64,000 nucleotides of DNA, from contig MEHQ01004113.1 of NCBI GenBank assembly GCA_008828725.1, positions 77,712 through 141,711 on the forward strand. The letters are read 5' to 3'. The translations under genes and the position numbers were made by a program. Under the pieces are notes generated by a model, which did not search any database, was not told the DNA's origin, and saw nothing but the letters and a program-made list of their open reading frames with translations. Positions 41,715-52,729 of the stretch are shown in pieces. Source of the DNA: Saccharina japonica (Eukaryota > Sar > Phaeophyceae > Laminariales > Laminariaceae). The first letter of the stretch is position 1. Every line of letters begins with the position of its first letter.

Positions 41715-42215
41715 TGACTCACTCCCCCCCCGCCCCCCGCAGCCCGAAAACACAAAATACAACACTACTGTAGGTAACCGAGGTAACTGCTGCTCCTGTA
41801 AGTATGTGACGGACAAGAACATACTAAAACTAAATCGTAACGTGTCGGTAGAGGGGTTCATAAAAAACATTAAATTTCTATATTTTAATAACAAGCTGTG
41901 GACACTTACTTGATGCTCGATACTTTTATTTGGGGCAGTAAAGCTTGAATCCATCCTGGAGATAGTTTGGATGTGGGCAGATTGCATGTGGGCAGAAAAA
42001 AAAAAAAAAAAAAAACTCCTTGCCGCGGGGAGAGTTAAGAGGGTACGGCAAGTGGACGTAGATCGGAGTTTAAGACTTACTCGTAGTCAAAGAGCATATT
42101 GTTTTTGTTTTGTTTTCCTATCTATGGTTTTCTTCCGGCCTTCTTACGGGCCGGCGCCGGGTCGGCCGGCCTTGGGTTGGGCCGGGCCGGTTTGCCTGGC
42201 CCAGCGCATATAAAT
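41715..42215 (+). repeat. 0.5-kb duplicated block, copy 1
   Basis: Shares with 43790-44285 CAGCCCGAAAACACAAAA, GGGTTCATAAA, AACAAGCTGTGGACA, TTGAATCCATCCTGGAGAT, the poly-A run after GTGGGCAG and a GC-rich end (CGGGCCGGTTTGCCTGGCCC). Identity looks above 90 percent. Frames crossing it are not supported as genes. Confidence 0.85.
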
Positions 42216-43660
42216 ACAAGACTTTCCTTTGGAATGGTTGTAAGATGGGAGTCAATATTCATGCAGGGATCCATTTTTCTTGTAGTTGGGTTTGGGCTAG
42301 TCCGCCAAAACTTGCAATTCTATGGGGGATTAGTGTGGCCACAATGAGTTGCAATTTTACAGAATATATTAAACGCTAGCCTACAGCCAACTGTCCAAAT
42401 GCGGGCGACGCAAGAAAAAAACAAGCAGTAGTTAGGTTGTGCCCCCCCCGTACGCGATAACGCAGCAATAGCAGAGCAGCAACAAACAATACAGAGCGGC
42501 AGCCTATCCTGTTGTCTACCAGGGTATGCTGGTCCATGGACGAGTCGACAATGTGTATCTTTTTTTTCATCGGACCCGAAGAGACAAAGCAGGCACTCTG
42601 CCCTCGTACATACCGGTGGTGTACGTATTGTATGCTACTCGTATGTACCCTGGAACGCGTACTTCGTATACATACGGGCACGATTTTGTTTATTTTATTG
42701 CAGCAATAACACTACTCTTTTATGGAGGACTTCCCGTGAGCTTCCTGTAAAATAATAATGAAAAAGGCGTACCTCTTGCGCACAGGGAAAGTGCGAGCAA
42801 GCTATTCACCGGGCAAGTAACCACGCTACAGCACTACCTGATAGTCTGTGATTTGTACAGCAACAGCGCAGCACTAAACGCATACGTGTATGATCACGGA
42901 ATCCAGCAGTTATATCCCCGTAGCCACACTCCTTCCACCTCAGCTACCGTCGCAGAAGTTGATTGAGTAGTGCTGCTTGCTGTGCTGCAGTACAGCAGTA
43001 GCAGTGCTGCAGTACAGCAGCAACAGTACGCCATGAGCTCTGCCTGATGGTCTGTATGATGTTATCACTATCTACGCTCACAAAATGCCGGTTGTGCCGC
43101 TATACATCATGAGGTCTTCTATATGATAGTCTGTATGTAGGTGTCTCTCCCAGGTGGTGCTGTACAAACGCCGGCCATCGAGCAACTACGTCATGATGGT
43201 TGCGCACTAAAGCGCTCGCTGCTCCCGCCAGTTACTGCTGCTGTTGCTGCACGTAGCTCCCGCGCCCGCAGCCACAGTACTCAGGCATGCGCTATCGCGG
43301 CAGTTGATCGTGTGCTGCTGATGCGCATAATCAGCTCTGGCTGATGACCTGTATGGCGATGTCTCCTGCAAAGTAGTTGGCGACGAAGTGCTGCTGCTGT
43401 TCAAATGCCGGCCAAGCGCTGCCGTGCGCTGTCGTTGAAACTGGCAAACTAAAGTACGGACTATAGATTAGTTGTAGCCGTGCTGCTGCCAGCAACAAGT
43501 GAAGAGCTGAAAGCTACTTTGAGGCTGCCAATCGAAAGTTGGGCCCTTTGTCACGAAGAAGAGCTGTTCTACGGTCCACTCGTTACTAACGACCGACCCT
43601 GCTTTACGTAAATGTATAGTTGTTTATATAAGTATCTATATATAATATATAGATAGATAC
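42216..43660. other. No gene recognised; CTG/CAG-rich parts
   Basis: Words such as GTGCTGCAGTACAGCAG recur near 42985-43020 and CTGCTG-rich patches continue to about 43500. Short frames are composition driven. Confidence 0.4.
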
Positions 43661-43664
43661 ATAG

Positions 43665-43785
43665 ATATACCTGGTCAAGGGTGTACGCGGATCTGAATCC
43701 CAGACACCCCACTACCCCCCCCTATATTAGAGGGAAGAACCGGACCGTTGTGATCCCAGCAAACAACAAGTCAACTTAATTTTAA
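43665..43785 (+). repeat. Short repeat T, copy 1
   Basis: TATACCTGGTCAAGGGTGTA, CGCGGATCTGAATCCCAGAC, then ACCCCACTACCCCCCC and GGGAAGAACCGGACC. Same orientation as the copy at 44299-44420; together they bracket the second copy of the 0.5-kb block. Confidence 0.75.
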
Positions 43786-43789
43786 TTCC

Positions 43790-44285
43790 CCCCCCCCGCG
43801 CAGCCCGAAAACACAAAACTGAACACTACCGTGGGTAACCGAGGTAACTGCTACTGCTGTAAGTATCTGACGGACAAAAACATACTAAAACTACATCGTA
43901 ACGTGTCGGCAGAGGGGTTCATAAACCAACATTAAATTTCTACATTTTAATAACAAGCTGTGGACATTCACTTGATGCTCGATACATTTATTTGGGGCAG
44001 TATATAAAGCTTGAATCCATCCTGGAGATAGTTTGGATGTGGGCAGATTGCATGTGGGCAGAAAAAAAAAAAACAAAGAAACTCCTTGCCGCGGGGAGAG
44101 TTAACAGCATACGGCAAGTGGACGTAGATCGGAGTTTTAGACTTACTCGTAGTCGAAGAGCATATTGTTTTGTTGTGTTTTCTTATCTATGGTTATCTCC
44201 GGGCCTTTTTACGGGCCGGCGCCGGGTCGGCCGGCCTTGGGTTGGGCCGGGCCGGTTTGCCTGGCCCAGCGCATAAATATATATA
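43790..44285 (+). repeat. 0.5-kb duplicated block, copy 2
   Basis: Counterpart of 41715-42215, differing by small indels. It is flanked immediately on both sides by direct copies of repeat T, which the first copy lacks. Confidence 0.85.
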
Positions 44286-44298
44286 TCGTAATATATAT

Positions 44299-44420
44299 AT
44301 ATACCTGGTCAAGGGTGTGCGCGGATCTGAATCCCAGACACCCCACTACCCCCCCCCTATAGTGGAGGGAAAAACCGGACCCTTGTGATCCCAGGGAACA
44401 ATAAATCAACTTTTTTTTTA
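44299..44420 (+). repeat. Short repeat T, copy 2
   Basis: ATACCTGGTCAAGGGTGTGC, CGCGGATCTGAATCCCAGAC and GTGATCCCAGGGAACAATAA match copy 1 along about 120 bp. Confidence 0.75.
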
Positions 44421-44424
44421 ATGC

Positions 44425-46420
44425 CCCCCCCCCCCAACCAGCGAAAAACAATAGGGGGGGTCTCTAATACCAAGTGAAAACAAGGAACAAAAATAGGAAA
44501 ATACTCGTATGTATATATATTTCGCTCATTTCGTCCTGTGATCACAGCGATCCGGTTTGTTTTTTCATTCTGACCTTCCTACGAGTGTGGTGTCGTTTTC
44601 TCTTTTTTTGTTTTTTACGCCCTTGACCTGGAACACATTTTTGCACATGAGCCGCGTGCCGGCCCAGGTCCTCGAGTGACTTTGGACCGGCCCGGTTCAG
44701 CAAGAGGCAAAGGGGGAACGGCAGCGACCCGGCCCAGCCAGGGCCTGCCAATCACCAATCACGCTTCTCATAGTGTCGAGTGTCGAGGCCCAGTTGACCC
44801 CTTACTGTTTCAAGTACTCCAGAGTGGCGTGTGGGGTGCAGGGGGGCTGGCGCTGGTAAAGTTTCTTATACATCCCAGTTTTATATGATAGTACATACGT
44901 GGTCTCATCTACATACGCAGGTGGCAGCTTATATTTATCAAACCTTGCGCTTTACGATATAAATTTTAGTGTAAGCCCAACCATGGAATATAAACGCAAA
45001 AAGAACCTAAAGTGAACTTCGAAAACAGCACCGGCTGCGTATACAGCAGCGGTAAGGCACGAGCTTTGCTTTATTTTCCTCCCCTGCGCAAAAAAAAACA
45101 ATTTTACGAAACAAACGACTTTTTCTTCATATTTTCTCCCATTTATCATCCTTGATTTTTATGGCAGTAGTATTAATAGTAGTAGTTCATTCGCCCTTCA
45201 TTTCCCTCCTCCATCCCGAGGATATCTGTCAATATTTTCATCTGAGGGAGTCTGAGGTCATGTTTTGGCAGGCTCCCCCTGCCCCGCCAGAGTCCTGATC
45301 ACTTCTACTACTGTATTTTCACAACTACAGTAGAAGTGATCAGGAGTTTCTTCCTGTCGATTCGCATCATCAACGTGTGCTGCCAAATGGTGCTCACCCT
45401 CGCTACGAGCAGGCGTTGGTGATGTCTGGTGCAGTTGTAAGTACTAGTACTAATAGTAACTGATAAGAGAACTAAGAGAACTAATAGTATGATATGATAT
45501 GGTCCGTGCAGTACAGTTTGTCCAATCTGTTTTCGGCTAATAACTTTTGAAATACGACGAGTTGGAAGAAACGCTGAACACAGTCGTAATCACCAGGGCT
45601 GAGCGAACACATATTGTTTTTTCAGTTTTTTTTTTCGGCCACTGTAAAATCAAGTAAGTTCCAGGTTGTCGAGTGCATAATTATAGCCAAATCAACTTTT
45701 TTTTTACAAAACAGTGAATATTTTGAGAAATAACGTTACGATGAGAAAAAAAAAAATCAGATGACCTGTAACTCGATGAAAGGAATCGTTTGGCGACCTC
45801 TATTTCCACATCTGTTGGATGGAAACCTTGTAAGATTGAAATATAAATGAGGTTCCGGGTTCAGTTTTTGTCTTGTTTCTTCTCGAGTTTTCGTTTTCTA
45901 TAAAAACGGAAGGTCAGATCACCTGCACAACGCCGAGAGCTAATGAAATCCGTTGTCTAAATAGTCCAGTCATAATTACACTCTTCGTATTATTGAAATA
46001 AAAAAATATAAATATATTTTTGTTTTTTTAGAAGTAAAGATGCAGAGAATGTTCCTTTTTTTTTTCTTCCAGAAACACCTGCGCGGAAGAGTAAGCGTTA
46101 TAGAGGTACTTTTGAAAATTTGATCGGTGATGTATACCCGGAGAAACATGTACCTTGGTGGTGTGGAAAATATTAGAAAAAAAAAGCTGCACGGACTATA
46201 TCATATAATATGTGTCTTGCGAAATACCAGGTAATCAGAACTTGATCGATCTGCTCGGCCAATCGTAATGGCGTCCCAAAAAAAAGCAACAGGAACCAAA
46301 CAACTTCAAATACGTCGTATGTATGTATACAGTATACGAGCAAGTACTCAAAAAATATATCGTGTACTTCGAAGGCGTGTGTGTTGTCGTCACATTATAC
46401 ATACAATACTCGTCATTTCT
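44425..46420. other. No gene recognised; one strong hairpin
   Basis: AT-rich sequence with A and T tracts. A GC-rich patch near 44660-44750 (CGGCCCAGGTCC, CCGGCCCGG) resembles the end of the 0.5-kb duplicated block. No exon or RNA gene is recognised. Confidence 0.4.
45291..45347. repeat. Long-armed hairpin
   Basis: CCTGATCACTTCTACTACTG faces CAGTAGAAGTGATCAGG across a loop of about 12 nt, with a 3-nt bulge. It could be a tiny MITE or a hairpin RNA precursor; expression cannot be judged. Confidence 0.65.
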
Positions 46421-46424
46421 ACCC

Positions 46425-46575
46425 GACTACATCATCAGTACACCCAGTGTGTGTACTGATTCCTAATCCCTGAGAGATACAAAGTCTGTGGTCACAGACT
46501 GTGAGACAGATTAAAACGAAACAAAACAAACGCAAATGAATGGGTATAATTTGAAGCAAGTGAAATGTCAACGTA
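46425..46575 (+). repeat. Dispersed repeat E, copy 1
   Basis: Contains CATCAGTACACCCAGTG, GAGAGATACAAA, CTGTGGTCACAGACTGTGA and AAACGCAAATGAATGGGTA. The reverse complement of 49420-49560 carries the same words in the same order, and a diverged form is at 63290-63380. Confidence 0.65.
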
Positions 46576-46644
46576 CCAAGTACGAGAACACAACAACAAC
46601 GACACGAATGCGAAAGCTAACTATTAAAATTAATACATAGCCGG

Positions 46645-47075
46645 TCGCTCTGGTGGTCTAGCAGATACAGATAACCACGAAGCTTGCTAGCGTTGATGTC
46701 GAGGGTTCGAGTCCCCGGATGGAGATTTAATTATATTCTCAAATAACACGAACTGTCGAGAGCGCCTATTATTATCGCGTGGGTAGGCAAAATTCGACGA
46801 GGGTCGACGAGGGAGGGAATTGCTGAAATCTTCTCGCGATAAAAATGCAAGGCACGTATTAATGTACTGTAGTGGGGAGAGAGGAGAAGAGCCTACTTAG
46901 CTCTTCTAGGACTGGAGTCCCGTTTTGGGGACAAACTACTTAGCATTAGAGTGGATTGTCCCCAAAACGGGTCTGCAGTCCTAAAAGGGTTACAAGTGAC
47001 CCTGGATCTGAGTTGCGACTAAAGAGGGAGAGAGAATAGAAGGGCGAAGATAATACATGGGATGAGAAAAAAAAA
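46645..47075 (+). mobile_element. tRNA-derived SINE, copy 3, with nested insert
   Basis: Head GGTCGCTCTGGTGGTCTAGC with B-box GAGGGTTCGAGTCCCC. The body follows the family consensus (CTGTCGAGAGCGCC, GTCGACGAGGGAGGG, TCTCGCGATAAAAATGCA) and ends ATGAGAAAAAAAAAATT. Between GAGCCTACTT and GTGACCCTGGATCTG, where other copies are continuous, about 90 bp are inserted. Confidence 0.85.
46900..46993. repeat. Inverted-repeat insert nested in the SINE
   Basis: CTAGGACTGGAGTCCCGTTT with TGGGGACAA faces TTGTCCCCAAAACGGG with TCTGCAGTCCTA; the arms of about 30 bp differ at about three positions. Comparison with the uninterrupted SINE copies defines the insert. It is a MITE-sized fold-back; a target duplication is not clear. 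Confidence 0.7.
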
Positions 47076-47093
47076 ATTACAAACGTTGTCTCG

Positions 47094-47340
47094 AACTGTA
47101 TTTGGGCCTTCAGTACTACATATACTCCCAGTTATTCGCAGTATTCAGCCCGCCAGTACTCTGATACTCTCAGTACTCGGAGTACGAAGTGTACTCAATA
47201 CTCCGAGTATACTCGGAGTGTTAAGTATAATAGGAGCATCTTTGTATCTCATTTCAAAGACTCGGCCGTCATTACTCCCAGGTTCTGGGAGCATGTGACT
47301 GACGTCTACCGCATTCTACATTCGACAGATGCTCCCATTA
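47094..47340. repeat. Cluster of ACTCGGAGTA palindromic words
   Basis: CAGTACTCGGAGTAC, ATACTCCGAGTATACTCGGAG and related words repeat from about 47155 to 47225 and again near 47360, giving several overlapping hairpins. Confidence 0.55.
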
Positions 47341-47499
47341 CCTGGAAAAATGACTTCAAAGTATATACTCCGAGTGTACAACATAATACTGCTGCTGTAT
47401 CATAGTCAACTTTGGACGGCGAAATAAGCAAGAAAAACAAGGAAAACAAAAGAGCCATAAAGTGGTGCCATAAGACCGCAAATATAAGGTATGGTTTAC

Positions 47500-47890
47500 A
47501 CCCGAATATAGGTACCGGCACCGAGGTGTTGTCACAAAGGTATACCGCTACCCCGGGTACGGGGCGTACATATTTTTCAGAAAGTCCGGGTAGGGGTATG
47601 GATGTCGTACCGAATTCCCAAAAGTCCTGAGTATCACGACACGGGCGTACATAACTAACAAAAGTCACGTGTAGGTGTATAGTGAAATAACGTGTTGTAC
47701 TCGTACCCCATGCATTATGGTGGCACGGGGCGTACATAACTTACAGAAGTTCCGGGTACGGGTATAAATGTCGTAAATAACTTACAGAAGTTCCATGGTA
47801 CGGGTATAAATAAAGTCAGAACTTATTTAAGTTATTTTGTAGGGTAATACCGCGGCAAATACCCCGGGTATGGTTCTGTAGGTATACCCT
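47500..47890 (+). repeat. 41-bp tandem array, type A, array A3 (degenerate)
   Basis: Type A words (ACTTACAGAAGTTCCGGGTA, GGCACGGGGCGTACA) with the shared fold-back tail (TGTAGGGTAATACC .. ACCCCGGGTATGGTTCTG). It ends in CTTGGAATATC, as after A2. It directly precedes the LINE remnant. Confidence 0.75.
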
Positions 47891-47941
47891 ACACAACTCA
47901 ACCAGCCTTGGAATATCAGGTCTGGGGAATTCCTATATAGA

Positions 47942-48916
47942 GTGCCCCACATTTTGTTTCGAGAAAACTATACTGGTTTATGTTTACCCACAAAAAAGAA
48001 AACGGAGACTATGCTACTGCGGACACCAAACCAGGCACTCCGGACCTCACCGCTCGTCATCGAAGCAGCGGGCCAGAGGTATAAACAGACAACGCAGTTT
48101 GTGTACCTTGGCGGTCTTATCGTCGCTAACGCGGACATTATGCCAGAGATCAAACGACGCATCCGACTCGCATGGGCATGCTACAATCGGTTCAAGCGGG
48201 AGCTGTACGATATGGAGGATGCCCCGTTCACTCTAAAGGTGCGCATGCTAAAGGCCGAGGTGATGGAGACACTGCTGTACGGGTGTGTGACGTGGACCCT
48301 TGGCCAGGAGCACTTCGCTGAGCTCCGAACGGCACACCACAAATTCCTCCTACGGCTCAATGGTTTCCAGCGCCGACAACGCACCGACCATCTCATGTCG
48401 TACGCCAAGGCTCTCAAGAAGGCACAATGCGAGAGCGTTGAGACGACCATCCGCAAACGACGCCTCCTCTTTGCGGGGGGCGTACAGCGCACGACCAATG
48501 AGCGGCTGACCAGGCGGGTGATGTTTGGGACGATCGCCGGTGGGACGAACCCGGGGCCTGGCCGACCAGAAAAGAACTGGGCACAATGTCTAGCAGATGA
48601 CCTCAGGGTTTTTCGAGCGACAGAGGGCTCCACAGAAAGCTCCCCTTTACTGTTCGGAGCAGAGACGTTACTATGGCCGAGGGCGGCAAAAAAGAGGGGG
48701 GTGTGGTATCGGGGGGTTGGCGAGGCGGCGGACCATTTCATGGCGAGGTGGCACAGGGCCGAAGCGGAGAGGAGCTGGCTACGGCATACAGCTGAGGACG
48801 CCAAGAGAGGCGACCAGGAGAGGGGGGGGGGGGGCAGGGGCGGCCGTACTGATACAGCTGTCGACGAATGCAGAAACGAAATGATAGATCGTGTGGCCAG
48901 ATATCGGCTCGACTAG
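47942..48916 (+). pseudogene. 5'-truncated non-LTR retrotransposon (LINE) reverse-transcriptase C-terminus
   Basis: A 324-codon frame with the conserved C-terminal region of LINE polyproteins: KKKTETM, then FVYLGGLIVANADIMPEIK, RRIRLAWACYNRFK, LLYGCVTWTL, HHKFLLRLNGF, and a KRRLLFAGG / GPGRPEKNW / CLADDLR block. These follow the catalytic palm domain, so the fragment lacks the endonuclease and the FADD-type active site. A complete ORF2 is usually around 900-1200 residues, so roughly the last third remains, the usual outcome of incomplete target-primed reverse transcription. The insertion abuts the tail of a 41-bp array. The frame is still open to TAG at 48914-48916, which suggests a young insertion or a domesticated fragment; the Met at 47942 is not a natural start. 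A (G)n run at 48822 lies within the frame. Confidence 0.85.
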
Positions 48917-49040
48917 TCCTTGAATTCTATTATTTGTTTCCGTTGATGTGTTCACTGGGGGGGGCGCGGCAGAGGTAGTATCGACTCTTGACACCGTTTT
49001 GTTTTTTTTAGAGTGGGAATGAGATGGCAGAAGGTGTGAC
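48917..49040. other. Possible LINE 3' region
   Basis: Sequence after the stop that may be the LINE 3' untranslated part; the element's end could not be fixed because no poly-A or target duplication is evident. Confidence 0.3.
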
Positions 49041-49420
49041 ATGGTCCCCGTATCAGTTTTTATAGCAGAGACGGGAACTTGTTGTTACCATCGCCTTGAG
49101 CTTGCCTTGAGAACTATTTTTCTCTTTTCCTCTCTCGTGTCTTTTTTCTTGCTTTTTTGCCTTGTTTCTCCCTTTGTTTCCACCCTATGCCGGTGTCTCT
49201 CTCTTTTTTCGTGTTGCCTCGCTCGTGCAGCAGTTATCTGTTCCTCTTGGGCACGTGTGCTTTTCGTCTAGGAGCGCTTTTGGCGCTTCTGGCGCTTCTG
49301 TCTCCCTGCGTCATTTGTATTCTGTTTCATTTCAGAACTTGTTTTATTTTGTCTTTTTTGTCTTTTTTGTTATTTTTTTGGTCCGGCTCGTGTCGCTGTG
49401 TTCTCGTACCCGATAAGTTA
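49041..49420. repeat. Pyrimidine-rich low-complexity tract
   Basis: Dominated by T with C and G islands (TTTTTGTTATTTTTTTGG and similar). The plus frames here are hydrophobic only because of the T-rich composition. Its reverse complement resembles the A-rich stretch that follows the repeat E copy at 63290. Confidence 0.6.
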
Positions 49421-49560
49421 CGCATCTCACTTGCTTTACCCATTAATTTGCGTTTATTTTGTTTTGGTTTTTCTCTGTTTCACAGTCTGTGACAACAGAA
49501 TTTGTATCTCTCTAGGATTGGGAAGCAGGACAGGCACTGGGTGTACTGATGCGGTTGAGT
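49420..49560 (-). repeat. Dispersed repeat E, copy 2
   Basis: On the minus strand: CATCAGTACACCCAGTG, GAGAGATACAAATTCTG, CAGACTGTGAAACAG and AAACGCAAATTAATGGGTAA, matching 46425-46575. Confidence 0.65.
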
Positions 49561-49582
49561 AGAAAGAACGGGTTTAATGTGA

Positions 49583-49612
49583 AGACAACAACAACAACAA
49601 CAACAACAACCC
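49583..49612. repeat. (ACA)n microsatellite
   Basis: About nine ACA/CAA units. Confidence 0.9.
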
Positions 49613-50756
49613 TAATGATATGTTTCAGATTGTTTTTGAAACGTGCAATAATAATTCGCACACAAAATCGAAGTCAAGAAACATCACCTTCGCCAACCTT
49701 CGCCGAAGAACGAGCGTTGTGTAGAGGTGTTTTTGCAATTGAGACCGGATATAACCACAACCAGTCAGTGAATAAAGGTTAGTCTGGTGCTGGAGATTTA
49801 ATCTGGAGGAAAGCCCATATCATCCCTGGCAAGTGCGAGTGAGAATTGTTGAGTTTGCAAGTTTGGTTTCCCCCCTGTACGGACCATATCATACCTGGTG
49901 AGTGCAAAACATAACATTGAAAACTATAATTATTCGTCGTTGTCATCCACAAGTTGAATGCAAAAGTACACCTCTCAATCCATTTTTGAAGAGTTACAAC
50001 TGTAAAAGATACCTCCCATCATTCATTATTAGGTCCCATCGTTTACCGCTCGCTTTTAGGGCCGTTAAGGCGAACGGCTAAAGCTTGCCGCCGGCGAACA
50101 CAAAGAGGGGGGTTAAGCTAGATTAAAAGCAAAACCTAAACGGCCTCAACGGGCCTTAACGAGCCTTGACCACAGACAGACACGAGAGCCTTGAACAAAG
50201 ATTCTAAGAGCCTCAACGCTTATCTCTATGATAGAGAGGGAAGTAAGTGCAGGAATTGTGACGCTACCAGTTTTGTATCGTGCCCCTAGATATGCCCGGG
50301 GTGGAGCTCAAATCTGTGCCTGCTTCCTCGCCACCGGCAGCCACAGTACTCGTCATCATGCCCTCGCTGTGCTGATCATCGTGCTCTTTGTTTCGCGCAC
50401 AGTCACGGTAAACATCCTATCTATTATGTAGCCGTCCGAGCATCCACGCACACTATCAAGATGGGTGTTGCATGCCCGACGTTTGTGTTTAGAACACAGC
50501 TGAGAGTGCGGGGAATGACGTCGCAACATCGACTGCTCTGGTTCATAAAGGATTTAGTGTACAATCTATTTTGTAAAGCATTTCATACGTACTACACTTC
50601 TGCTGTGCCTCCTACTCGATCATGACTGGATTCACAAGCAGTACGTATATAGCATGTATAATATATGAGCATGTTTTATTCAGGAATTTGTATGATCTCA
50701 ACTGCTCACCGGCTCACCTGAAATGTTTATATTTGGAATTCGTATGGCTTCGTATT
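49613..50756. other. No gene recognised; GTTAAGGC / GCCTTAAC word cluster
   Basis: Between about 50055 and 50200 the words GGGCCGTTAAGGCGAAC, CCTCAACGGGCCTTAACG and GAGCCTTGA occur in both orientations. A similar GCGTTAAGGCAGAGTTTAAGG is near 51169. No coding support. Confidence 0.4.
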
Positions 50757-50777
50757 CCCTATAACCCTAACCCTAAC
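50757..50777. repeat. Interstitial telomere-like repeat
   Basis: CCCTATAACCCTAACCCTAA: about two and a half CCCTAA units. Confidence 0.5.
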
Positions 50778-51250
50778 GATCTAGTATGGAATACTTTCAA
50801 GTCGGAATTTGTACGGCCTCGTAGCTTTTATTTAGTTTACATAGGATTTAGTATCGCCGGGTGTACCTCCCCATGGACCTGCAAAAAAAACCCAAAACGA
50901 TAAACCTTACGCCCCCCCCCCGCCCTTTTGTTCGTTGGCCGAACAAACCGGTGGTAGTGTGTGGTGTCGGGAAGGTTCTTTTTGTGCACCCTTGCCCGGT
51001 CCCCCGATTTTCAGATGTCTGGGAGTGTCGGTCTTACGGCGTTTTTTTGTGGGCTCGATGATAGCCGAAGACGACCCCTGAGAAGCATTTTCCCGTTGTC
51101 AAGCAAAGATCATTCAACCCAGTGAGACCGATGGAGCTCGATAAAGGCAAAGCCCTTCTCTGGAAAAGGCGTTAAGGCAGAGTTTAAGGCAAGTCCGAGA
51201 GAAGAGGGCCTATTCGGTTCCGCGATATTCATGGGATTGGTTGTTAATCT
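50778..51250. other. No gene recognised
   Basis: Unassigned; includes a poly-C tract near 50910. Confidence 0.35.
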
Positions 51251-51375
51251 GCGACGCATGCTAGGGTACAGAGGCGCACGATGATGGTGTTTCTAGGACT
51301 CCTCGCTTGAGCATGGCTCTATACCTGCAGTAGTCTAGAAACTCATTTTGGAGGGAAGTAAAAGTGCAGCGACTG
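51251..51375. repeat. MITE-like dispersed repeat D, copy 3 (diverged, partial)
   Basis: GCGACGCATGCTAGGGTACAG, TCCTCGCTTGAGCATG and CATTTTGGAGGGAAGTAAAAG align with the left half of the copies at 7335 and 9650. Confidence 0.45.
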
Positions 51376-52600
51376 CTGTATGTACTTGATGGACAAATAG
51401 CATGGCCTGAGTACTATAAAAACGAAAAACACTGCAACACATGAACATAATCAAATCCCGACGCTTGTGCGTTGCTAAGGGGTCGCGTCGTTCAGTAAGC
51501 TTTATAACAAAGTGCCACCTTTATCGCATCAAGCGTCTTGCGCCAACGAGAAATGTAGTAAAATTCCAGTTTGGAGATGGTGGCGCAGAGTCACTCGCCG
51601 GAGTGGCAAAAAGAGGTAGTGAAAATTATGGCTTCGTACCTCCCCTATATACCGTAGAACCAGTCTTATCCCAGCAAAGGCTTACACGAAAAAAAAGAGA
51701 GCAGGATAAAGCAGCAGTGGAGTGAAGATACACCTACGCGTATATATATATACATATGTATATGCTGTACGAAGATGGCATGGAAATAAATGCAAAGTCA
51801 GGTGTTTCTCTGGCGCAGCGCTAGAATATGTTGTGCGTTGTGCTCGACACTCTTTACATCCTACGGCGCACTATGAGTGGCGGCCGAAACCATGGGAGCC
51901 AGCCCAGCCCGCCTTTACGTCGACGCTCCGGCTCTACGTCTTAATTTGTCTCCGCTGTGAATCACAAAAACATCACTCTCTCCGATCTTGTCATTGCATC
52001 AAACTATCTATGGTCTGCCAGCAAACCGCTGTGGGCCTCAAAACGCTATCAGCTCACCCGATCGCAAGCGTGCACGGTTTGATGTCCTCTGCCAGACAAG
52101 GTGCGTGAAGGCGAGACTACTGGTGGGGGCGAACACCTGTGGGTTGGATGAGGCTTGCTCCAAAGAGATGGTCGCGTTTCGTGACGCGGCCTTGCTGCTG
52201 CCGGTGCGGCTGTGGTTGTGGGCGCGATGGGCTAGCGGTGCATGAACGTGGGAGAGTGTTTGCTTGTATTGTAAAAATGGTTACGTTAGTCGTTCTCGGT
52301 ATATTCGAATAATAATAGACGTATTATACAAATACATGTATGTATGGAGCAATCAAACAGTGACGATGTATGTTCCTTCGAACACTCAATATTATCGGAA
52401 GAGAGAATAAATAGTGAAGATGAATGTACATACTTCGTACGTACCTGTTAAATACGAGTTTGAGTCAGAACGACGAAACCACTATTAATATTAATATATG
52501 TTGATGTGAAGGGTGAAGGGCAGGATAGTTACGTATTACCTTGGTATCATACGTATTATATAGGTCGCCTCGATACTGTCAGATTATGTACTCTAAAACA
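51376..52600. other. Unsupported reading frames, no gene called
   Basis: Plus frames at 51441-51725, 51722-52108 and 51988-52245 lie in tandem and the last is GC-richer than its surroundings. None shows a domain, and no splice sites tie them together. A gene cannot be excluded between 51.4 and 52.25 kb. Confidence 0.3.
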
Positions 52601-52605
52601 AAAAC

Positions 52606-52690
52606 GTGGTTCGCGCGATCGAAGTATCCCACGCAGCTTGCAAAAATGAGCTTCGATAGAATCCTCGGTCTCACAGGTGTCGTTTAAACA
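52606..52690. repeat. CAGCTTGCAAA fold-back repeat copy
   Basis: GGTTCGCGCGATCGAAGTAT, then CACGCAGCTTGCAAAAATGA and CTCGGTCTCACAGGTG: the long form of the family. Confidence 0.6.
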
Positions 52691-52729
52691 TTTTCTATAT
52701 ACGATACAAGCAGTGCCGTCGAAAACTAT

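Noticed and set aside
41971..44362. Duplicate plus frames with poly-Lys and Gly/Pro-rich ends
   Set aside because: They arise from a poly-A tract and a GC-rich palindromic block in a duplicated non-coding segment.
49041..49492. Hydrophobic plus frames resembling membrane proteins
   Set aside because: T-rich low-complexity DNA gives Phe/Leu/Ser/Cys-rich translations in every frame.
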